This document shows, piece after piece, positions 19,908 through 27,710 of a DNA stretch of 27,710 nucleotides. The DNA comes from Lingula anatina (lineage: Eukaryota > Brachiopoda > Lingulata > Lingulida > Lingulidae), in the NCBI RefSeq assembly GCF_001039355.2, contig NW_019773672.1:35505-63214 (forward strand), read 5' to 3'. The stretch's first letter is position 1, and each line of letters starts with the position of its first letter. Under the pieces are notes generated by a model. The model was not told the origin of the DNA. It worked only from the letters and a program-made list of their open reading frames with translations, and searched no databases. Made by a program: the position numbers and the translations under genes.

Positions 19908-20489
19908 CTGAAATAATTGTTAAATAGTTTTTAGTTTGACTGGGTGTCCACAAATGATGCTACATAAGACAGTATTGGATTACCCTAGGTTCTAGATTCC
20001 GGTATTGTCAGCTCGATCTTGATTTCATATATAACCCATATCAACAATACCAATTTCGTAAAAGCGACTCCACCACGAGGTATATTTAGCAAGCTAGCTT
20101 TTACGTTTCTCTGACACTCAGGGTATATTGGATTAGTATAGGATTCATTGTGACAATGTGGTGAAATTGTACAGCAGTCTAAGCATCTATGCTATTCTTG
20201 AACCTCATGTTGAAACAGAACATGGAGGCAGTGCAATTGCATCAATAAATGTGGTACAGAAGCAGGGATGACGGTGATCAATAAATTAAATGTAATTTTA
20301 ATTATTTTCCGGTGCCAGTAATGAAACTTGTACCAGTAAGTTAGTAATTTACTAGTAGTTTGCACTCTCAGAATAAAACACAAACATATATTTCTCTAAA
20401 TCTATCATATAAGCAGGTTCATCAGTTAACTTTGTGCCTGAAGGCATTATTCTGGAGAGGATACAGAAGATAAAAATCAAAATATTCAC

Positions 20490-20545
20490 CTCCAAATATT
20501 TTCAGAGGCAAAATTCTTGACTTTTCAAGGAGCGCGCCATCTTCT
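20490..20545 (-). other. ANAPC5: ANAPC5 non-coding first exon with short upstream ORF
   Basis: The donor TTTGGAG|GTGAAT is at 20490/20489. The leader holds an ATG in good context (AAGATGGCG, A at 20540) opening a 12-codon frame that ends in TGA at 20502, before the main start in exon 2. The exact start of transcription is inferred. Confidence 0.6.
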
Positions 20546-20737
20546 AAAATAACGGACATGAAATACATCTATAAATCATACATAGAGAAATAATGCAGTT
20601 TTCGATACCTCTCTAAAATCAAATATTTGAAATAGTTAAATAAATTGACAAAACTATTTATTGATAAAGAAAATGTTAAATTATTTGCGATATTTTGTTT
20701 CTGCTGAATCAAACTTCCGCCGTGTCAGCAGGCCAAC
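20535..20737. promoter_or_regulatory. bidirectional promoter of ANAPC5 and GOLGA2
   Basis: The two genes diverge from this interval of about 200 bp. There is no TATA box at the expected distance. An ETS site (ACTTCCG, 20713-20719) lies upstream of GOLGA2, and both leaders carry an ATGGCG element typical of YY1 sites (AAGATGGCG, minus 20543-20535; AACATGGCGG, plus 20735-20744). ETS plus YY1 without TATA is common in housekeeping promoters. Shared control is inferred. Confidence 0.65.
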
Positions 20738-21742
20738 ATGGCGGACAGCAGTCGAGAGGAAAAATTGGCTGCTGCTCGCAAGAAGGTAAATTATTTATGA
20801 GTAAAAAGAGAGAATTAGCCGGGTGCCATTTGGTTAGTTATCAAAGTAGCATGTGTACTTTATGTTGCTCTAATTTCATTTAATATTCTCTCCGACTTGA
20901 AACTCTGAAATATTTCTTGCGGCATAACGATACCCCTCCCAAATGTTTTGAGAACTTAGTTGTTTACGCCAAAACAGCTGGCTTCGTTTTATTTAAACAC
21001 TAAATGATTATTCTACGCGAAATTTTTCTAGTAATATAGATGTTTGTTAAATCGTTACGTTTCTTTGAGCATGGCTTGTTAATGAACGTCTTCACGGAAT
21101 TCAACCGGCGTAAGGCTGTGTATTCATGACGGTAATCTGATGCATGAGGCTAATAGAAATTTTATGCATGCTTGCTTCCATTGGTGTCTTTTCGCCAGAG
21201 TGGTGATTTATTACCAACAACTTCTTGAGATGCATTGTTTTGAGGTTTATTAAAGCTTTCAGATAACTGAATTGTTCACCTTTTAGGCTATATACAGTTA
21301 AGACGTACACTCTGGACGACAGTCTGAAGTTCTTAAATTTAACACGAAATAAAATTTTTTAATTGTGGGAATGAAATCACCTCTACATGGTGTAACTTGA
21401 ACTGTAGGAAGGTAATTTTGATATTTCCAGTTTTTACGGTTCCAAGACAAGATTGGAGATCCACCAAGCTCTTAGCTTTTATTGAATTTGTACATTTTTA
21501 AAAAGTTAACTGTCTAGAATAAGTCAAGGAACTCAGCAATACATTTGAAGAGACTACCGATGTCATGAGCAATAATTAGGGCCTTTTTCTGTTTCTAGCT
21601 GAAGCAGTTTCAGAAGAAATCGGGGAAAACACCTGGCAATTCACCTGCCGGAGAGAAACCAAAAACCAAGAGACAGACCACTGTAGTGGAGAATAAGAAG
21701 TATGAGGAGGGCAAGAAAAGTAATGGGAATCATTCTTCTGAG
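20738..21742 (+). CDS. GOLGA2: GOLGA2 exons 1-2: N-terminal p115-binding region
   Basis: Residues 1-64. The basic opening (KLAAARKKLKQFQKK) is followed by TPGNSPAG, with Ser31-Pro32 placed like the CDK1 site Ser25 of mammalian GM130, and a basic cluster KPKTKR (36-41), like the importin-alpha-binding signal. Donors are AAG|GTAAAT and GAG|GTAAGG. Confidence 0.9.
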
Positions 21743-23204
21743 GTAAGGAGGGAATTATGGACATCATGCAATTGATGTAAAATATTTTAAATTTATAACA
21801 AAAATAATTGAAAATTAATTGATTATCTTTTTTGCTTTAAACACACGAAAAAAAATTATGACCTTACTATAATATGATGCAAAGGACAATTTAATATATA
21901 TATATATATACAAGAAAAATTTTCAAGACATAATTTTTAAGGAATAGGTGGGGTTGTTCTTAAGAATTATATTGAGTTTAAAGTATGTGTGCCTGAGTTG
22001 AGGAAGAAAAAAAAACATTTTTCAAAAGTAACAAGCTGTATTTTATTCAGTGACATAGTAATAAGAAGCACCAAGCTGTCAACTATTTTAAATTAACCAA
22101 TGTTTGAAAGGAATCAAAAATAATTTCTAGCTTACCATTTTCAGCTATAAAAAATAGTGATACTAAAACATCTTCATATATCGAGGTACTTCTAATATAT
22201 TTTAGGTCATTGCCAATTCCGAATCTCATAACCAATCTGTGGACCATGTGGAAGCTGTTCCCATGTCAGTGAATGCACGCAGCCTCAGGTAACCCCCTAT
22301 AGAGCTGCTATAATGCCTTTTGTGCTTATATATTTATGTTAGATGTGCATAGAAATAAGATGATAATAATGATGACGATTTGATGATAATAATAATAATA
22401 ATAATAATAATAATTGTAACAACAGTGCTTTATTTTGGGGGGGGGGGGGTTGATGTGCTTTTCTATAGATATTCACTAAAGCCTAATTTCATTGCAAAGG
22501 CAGTAAAAGAAGTGGAAAAAATGTCATATTTGTTCCTGAATCAGATTTGATGAGATTTTCCTTTTCATAGTCCTCCCCCATCCACAGACACCCCAGACCA
22601 ATCTGTGTACAGCACACCACCTCTCAATGATTCCAACCACAGGTAAGACATTTCACACCTATGAACTGGTGAAAGGTTAGAAAATAAGTTCATTTGGATG
22701 CATTATGTATAATGTAGTCTTATGAGATTTGTTTTTTCCATCCAAAAGAAAACGAGGCAAAAGATGTTAAAATGCTTGTATGTGGTATTGAGAACTTCCT
22801 GCCAAATCTAATTTTCCACAATGAAAAAGAGCTATTATCTCTTTTCCTTAGATCATTTTCTCAACTCATACCTTCACTTGAGTTCGATGTTTTATACCAT
22901 TTGTAAGTAAAGGGATAACAATATTTTGTATGAAATCCATATTACAATAAATATATTGTTCACAGCTTGTAGAAATATGTATATTAATGAATTCCATTTT
23001 TCCACCATAACGGTGGTTATCACAAGTATTCTGGAATCTGTGCTTGTCATCGGACCACATGGCCTCCATGAATGGGTACCCTCTGTAATATGCTCTTGAG
23101 AGATTATCAAAAAAAAAAAAAAAATTGGCACTAACTTTGAACGTAGAAACGGATTTATTAACCAATGATAAGTATGGGAAAATAGTTGATTACAACCAGG
23201 AAAT

Positions 23205-23238
<34 letters not shown>

Positions 23239-26200
23239 CAAAATGAATAGTTTTTATCCCTTTCAATAATTCTGTTTTAAATGTTCAAATGTTTGACCAG
23301 TCATTAAGACATCCATTGGCTTCCTACTGCAAGAAGGAAAATTTGATATCAATACCGGGGATATGTTTAGGAAAAATGTTGTTTCTCTGGGACTTAAATG
23401 TAATATCAACATCAGGATATAAGTTTAGGAAAAAAAAAAAAAGCATCATTGCTGTTGGACTTCAATGCAGTACTCATCCATTTCAGACCCACTGCTTCTA
23501 CAGAGAGTCTTCAACAACTCTCCAGACAGATAAATGGCCTTTTGTCACAGGTAATAATAGATTATATACATTCTATAATAAAGAATAGTTAATATTTTAA
23601 CAGCTGTAATATATAATATTTTGTAATATTTCTATTTATTGATAGTAAATAGAGATACAAACATGATTGTCTTCATTTGTACTTTACAGTCTTTATTATA
23701 ATACTTAGTCTATCATAATTTGTAATACTCTTCACTTTAAATATGCAGTAGTTATGTGGCACAAGCCTAGTTTATGGCAGTTACCATAATTATTTGATAT
23801 ACATATTACTTACACTCCTTGCGTGTATGGTTATAGTCATGAAGGTCATGGCATGTGCTTGTATTGCAAAGAAGTTGCATTAACAATGATAATGATTGTA
23901 TTAATATTTTTTTCTGATTCAGTCTGATGCCTATGTGAATGGGACAATTGGTGACACAAATGATAACACTGTTGGCGAATTGGAGGTCAGTCTATGTGTT
24001 ATATTAACTTTGTTCACTTTAAAATTTATAAAACTCTAAACTATAAAACAGCCCTTTTTTACTTTCAACAGTATAGATCTAGTACATGATTTTTCTGTAT
24101 GAAAATATATTTATGTTGTTTTGTTTTTGTTTTTTTTTTTTTTACATCACCTTTACAAATTCATCATCCTCTTGGTTTTAAAAAGTTATTTTAATTTGAA
24201 CAACTGGGGTTTACTATAAAGTTAGCCCAAAGAACAGTTTCATCCATAATTCTTGTAAGACCTGAGAACAGTCGGAAAGTTTTGCGTTTATAACTTGACA
24301 CAATATATTGCTTTGAAAATCTGATCAGAACAAAAAATAAAAAAAAAAGACCAATAAAGGGAATTTGTTTTCTACCACAGTATCATGATTTTTCTCATCT
24401 TATCATAGGTTAACTTATGATGATGTTGATGATATTCAATGTTCTTATAATTAATTCGTTCATCAATGGTGAGGGGAGTCCAAATGCATGCTTTCAAGTT
24501 ACAGCTGTCGTGGTATGGTGGTACCTTGGGTGTAATATCTTATACTCTACATTTGGTTCTTCTTCATATTCTCCTGTGATTTTGTCCTCAGCATGCTTAC
24601 CCACACTGTCCAAATGGACAGAAAATCAATAGCTGAAATTAAATGCGAATAAAAGATCAAATAAAGTTGGGGGAAAGACTGAAAGATGAGATGTTACTCA
24701 TGTTTGATGCCTGTGATGTATGATTCTCAGGGTTCAATGTGATTATGGAGCTATTTTTTTTTTTTAATAGAAATCAAAGACTTGTAATGTTATATTGATT
24801 TTTTTAAATGAAAACAAATTGCAGAGAATTATATTTTGCAAGAAATATACTTGCTGTGTTTTATCCCTTTTGATTAGTTGTTTTTACATTGGTTTCTGTT
24901 TTTATATATATTTTTTTTTATTATTTATTAGGTGATATCCGGTGCTTTTTGTCTTCCATCTTGCTTTTTGGGAAATTGAAATCATACCACTGTTGGTTTG
25001 GGATTCAAATTTTATCGCAGTCCTCTTTTATTTGGGGTTTAAAAGATAAATTATATTTTGGTCTCTTTATACAATTTGAATCTAGGCTAGAAATCGTGAA
25101 CTCGCAGCATTATTAGAAAAACACAGCCAAAGTAACCGGCAGCTTGCAATGCATATACATGAGCTGGTAGGTATATCTGGTACCCATCTAGAATTTGCCA
25201 CTTTTTTCTTTATTTATATATTTGTGTGTGTAATGATGTATTCATTTTTCTAATTTTGAATGCATTTTTTGTGCATCTTGTTATTTTTATTAATTTGGTT
25301 TCACAGTAAAGATATTTTTCATATTATTTTTTACTGATATTTTTGGACATCTTGCTTGAAAGTCAAAATCATTCCTACTTTTTTCCCCATATCTGCCCAA
25401 AATCTGGAATGTTTGACATTTGTGATGGATTTTTGCTTTGCCCATTCTGAGGTTTACATGTTAACCTTAAAAAATTTCCCCAAAATTCCAAATCATTTAA
25501 ATTAGTCACTTCATTTTCTTCCACTCTGGTATAATTTGGTCTTAAAGTTTTAAAATATTTTATTTACTTTAAAGTGTTCTTCAGAAATTGAAGTTAGTAT
25601 TTGTATATTGATTATTAGAAGTTTTCACATACATATGATATGATGCAAACATGGAGTTTTTCATGATAGAGTTGAAACTGCAAGAACTTTTTCCTAGTAA
25701 TTAGGTTTAACATCTAGTAGTACTAAATATTAACTGCATGATATTCGGGTACTGATTATTAGACTGGACACTGCTAATGACTAATGCGATAACACAGAGT
25801 AACCACGTCATTAAGCATCTCATAATATATTATTTTGATATCTCTTTTCACTAACTTTTTCCTGTTGGTCTCTTTGAAGAATGGCGGTCAAGTTCTCATA
25901 ATTTGCTGCTGCTAGTTGAGACACTGAAATTAAACAAATAATAAAAAACCACTTAATTTAGATATGTGAAATGCACCTTTGGCATTGAATGTTTTATCAT
26001 CTCTGTAGGTAATAAACAAAAATTTCTTTCATATTTAGAACACTTTTTTTTTCACTGCTTGCCTGTGGCTTTTGCAGTTGACCTTTCCCCCTTTGTGTTT
26101 TCAGGATTTTTTTTGGCAGCCATACTAGACAGGGTGACAGCAAAAGGGCCCTTCTCATCCATCATATTTCATCTTGGCATAGCTAGACAAGCTTTATCAA

Positions 26201-27347
26201 ACACATATCACTGAAATGGTTGTTTTGCATTAAAATAAGGATTATATTTATTTTAGATTATTTGTAAGATTATTATTATCACTGGCTATTTTATTTTGTC
26301 CTTTATAAATATATACATGTGTAAAGGCACTCGTGCCCTGTGTTGGCGTTATGTTTATTTAGGTCAAGCCCAAGGAGGGGGGGAGGGGTCACTGTGCTCT
26401 GTTTGATGCTCTGGAGCGCAAAGGTTCGAGTTTTTCTATAACAGCAGTTAAAATTTATTAAATGTTCCAGAAAAAACACAACACGTCACTGCAGCAACAA
26501 GTGCAGGAGGAGAGGGGAGGCTTTGAGGAACGACAGAGGAAAGAGCTGGGGGCTTTAAAAGAACAACTGCAGGTAAATTTGTTCATCACGGCTGCATAAA
26601 ACATTCAAGTTGAATTATTAAGTTTGATTTGATTGCATTGAAATGTAAAATCGGGTTCAAAAACATCGATATAAGTCTACGTCTGTAAAGACACGATGAT
26701 TACATCTAAATGGAAAAAAGCCAAGCATTTGTATCATTTCTTCTAGTTTAATGAAATAACTCATGGCAACTTCTTTTAGGTTCATATTCAAACCATAGGC
26801 ATCCTGGTTGCTGAGAAGACAGAGCTACAGTCTAGTGTAAACCAGAGTCAACGCCTGGCTCAACAGAGGCTCAGTATGTCACACCTAAAACAATGTCACA
26901 ATCACTGCAGTGTCACACCTAAAACAATGTCACAATCACTGCAGTGTCACACCTAAAGCAGTGTCACAATCACTGCAGTGTCACACTTAAAGCAATGTCA
27001 CACCCAGTTGAATTTCATATCTAACACAATGGCACAACTCCCATATTGTTCACATTATAATGTCACCTATTGAGAGACGGTGTAAAGTTGGCACATTCTA
27101 ATAGTTTGTCATGAAAACTTCTTAATCAAAGAACTGTGTAGCATATAAACTTAAGTGAATTTTAGATCCATGTCATTGTTGATAATAAAGTTAACATTAA
27201 TTCTTTATCTCTCATGCTAAATATGTTGCATTCTCTGTAGCTGAGATAGAGGAGCTCTCTGGGCGTCTGAAGGCATCGAGACAGCGCGTGGCTGACCTTG
27301 AGCGGGACTTATCGTCAATCTCTACATCTAGTCAACAGTTTGAAAAG
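20738..27347 (+). CDS. GOLGA2: golgin A2 / GM130, 5' part (runs off the window)
   Basis: Ten exons give 286 codons: 20738-20785, 21599-21742, 22206-22288, 22571-22642, 23487-23550, 23923-23985, 25086-25166, 26471-26572, 26780-26873, 27241-27347. The protein starts MADSSREEKLAAARKKLKQF, as GM130 does. It continues with a polar linker, the conserved TESLQQLSRQINGLLSQ, then coiled coil (RQLAMHIHEL, VHIQTIGILVAEKTELQ, EIEELSGRLKASRQRVADLE). GM130 is a cis-Golgi matrix coiled-coil protein that binds GRASP65 by its C-terminus and p115 by its N-terminus, and acts in tethering and spindle assembly. The last in-window donor is AAG|GTAGGC. The human protein is about 1000 residues, so most of the coding sequence lies beyond the right edge. 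Confidence 0.93.
22206..23985 (+). CDS. GOLGA2: GOLGA2 exons 3-6: polar linker
   Basis: Residues 65-158, low in hydrophobic residues and probably disordered. Exon 5 has two candidate acceptors: that at 23485-23486 (TTTCAG) keeps the phase and yields the conserved TESLQQLSRQING, while the upstream GCAG at 23469-23470 would shift the frame. Exon 6 (SDAYVNGTIGDTNDN) is poorly conserved but in phase. Confidence 0.8.
22390..22413 (+). repeat. (AAT)n microsatellite, with a G-run 20 bp on
   Basis: About eight AAT units in GOLGA2 intron 3, followed at about 22436-22449 by a run of Gs. Confidence 0.9.
22909..23263 (-). mobile_element. MITE copy 2, same family as 3803-4140, inverted
   Basis: The ends are AAAGGGATAA (from 22909) and TTATCCCTTT (to 23263). 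Read on the minus strand the interior follows copy 1 for much of its length: GAATTT-CCTGG, CCATACTTA, TTAAT-AATCC, TCAAAGTTAGT, the T-run, CTCTCAAGAG, GGAGG-CATGTGGTC and CAGAATA all recur in the same order. It lies in GOLGA2 intron 4 and is non-coding. Two long homopolymer runs lengthen it to 355 bp. Confidence 0.8.
25086..27347 (+). CDS. GOLGA2: GOLGA2 exons 7-10: start of the coiled coil
   Basis: Residues 159-286 show heptads rich in Leu, Glu, Gln and Lys. VHIQTIGILVAEKTELQ in exon 9 closely follows the human sequence. Exons 7 and 8 join at HIHEL/KKHNT in the same place as the family alignment. Confidence 0.92.
26877..27002 (+). repeat. 34-bp minisatellite in GOLGA2 intron 9
   Basis: 3.7 units begin at 26877, 26911, 26945 and 26979, each containing TGTCACACCTAAAACAATG or a variant. 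The array overlaps the last bases of the exon 9 donor (GTATGT, 26874-26879). Confidence 0.93.
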
Positions 27348-27710
27348 GTAGGCTGGCTTTGATATGTGAAGACCTGGACAGACATACTGTAAACTTTTAA
27401 ATACAACTGGAAATTTGGAATGGCAGTTACAGAAAGTTTGCTGAATTGGAGAACTAAAAAAAATTTTGGGGGGAAGGAAGATTTTGCTTTAGTTACTGAC
27501 TAAATTCAAAATGATGGCTCTTAAAATTGTTGCCCATCCTTTGGACTGGCTGAAAGCAATTTTCTACAAGTCTTTGAAAATTTAATTAGTCATGACTGAC
27601 AGGATGGACAGTTTCAGCAAGTCTGACTAAACAATTTTTAACACGCTTATATTTAGATTGAATATTGTTACTTGTTATAATTATTTAAAAATATAATTCT
27701 CAATGGTTTT
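27348..27710 (+). other. GOLGA2: GOLGA2 intron 10 (partial)
   Basis: It starts with GTAGGC and runs to the edge of the window. I see no exon, repeat array or element in it. Confidence 0.8.

Noticed and set aside
22866-23266. Open frames of 99 and 124 codons on the minus strand
   Set aside because: They lie in MITE copy 2 and begin in or cross its poly-A runs; the same element at 3803-4140 is not open.
23471-23550. Longer version of GOLGA2 exon 5 using the upstream GCAG acceptor
   Set aside because: It shifts the frame and loses the conserved TESLQQLSRQING; the acceptor 16 bases on keeps both.
24354-24870. Possible third MITE copy, from AAAGGGAAT near 24356 and TTATCCCTTT at 24861-24870
   Set aside because: The interior shows none of the shared words of the other two copies and the left end does not match.
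25966-26214. 82-codon plus-strand open frame in GOLGA2 intron 7
   Set aside because: Exons 7 and 8 are adjacent in the family alignment; the frame is hydrophobic filler with no resemblance to golgins.

Overview
The window is animal nuclear DNA: it is AT-rich, its genes are split by GT-AG introns, and it is full of microsatellites and short transposon remnants. The first gene resembles mytimycin, an antifungal peptide precursor known from Mytilus mussels, so a bivalve mollusc, probably a mytilid, is the best guess. The other two genes are conserved in most animals and do not narrow this down. All exon models were built by hand from splice sites, reading phase and remembered family sequences; no alignment was run.

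Left part (about 1.4-4.65 kb, minus strand): a five-exon immune-peptide gene. It has a TATA box, a non-coding first exon and a 172-residue precursor: signal peptide, 12-cysteine core, Gly-Lys-Arg processing site, then an acidic tail with two EF-hand loops. A palindromic MITE sits in intron 2. The first 1.4 kb holds no gene I can support, only a CRE/E-box cluster and a weak repeat.

Middle (4.7-8.4 kb): gene-free intergenic DNA with CA/GA and GT/GA microsatellites, a roughly 600-bp element with long inverted ends, and a degenerate four-copy module.

Centre (8.4-20.55 kb, minus strand): a complete ANAPC5 gene, the APC/C ubiquitin-ligase scaffold subunit. It has one non-coding and 17 coding exons (762 codons). 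Its introns carry a 5'-truncated LINE with a 13-bp target-site duplication, a GGCCCC-ended MITE-like element, a 19-bp minisatellite, a perfect 32-nt hairpin and an unexplained exon-like open segment.

Right part (20.74 kb to the end, plus strand): the first ten coding exons (286 codons) of GOLGA2/GM130, the cis-Golgi golgin. It is head-to-head with ANAPC5 across roughly 200 bp, so the two probably share a promoter. GOLGA2 intron 4 holds a second, oppositely oriented copy of the MITE found in the peptide gene. Both genes act in mitosis: APC/C drives mitotic exit, and GM130 is a mitotic CDK1 target in Golgi disassembly.
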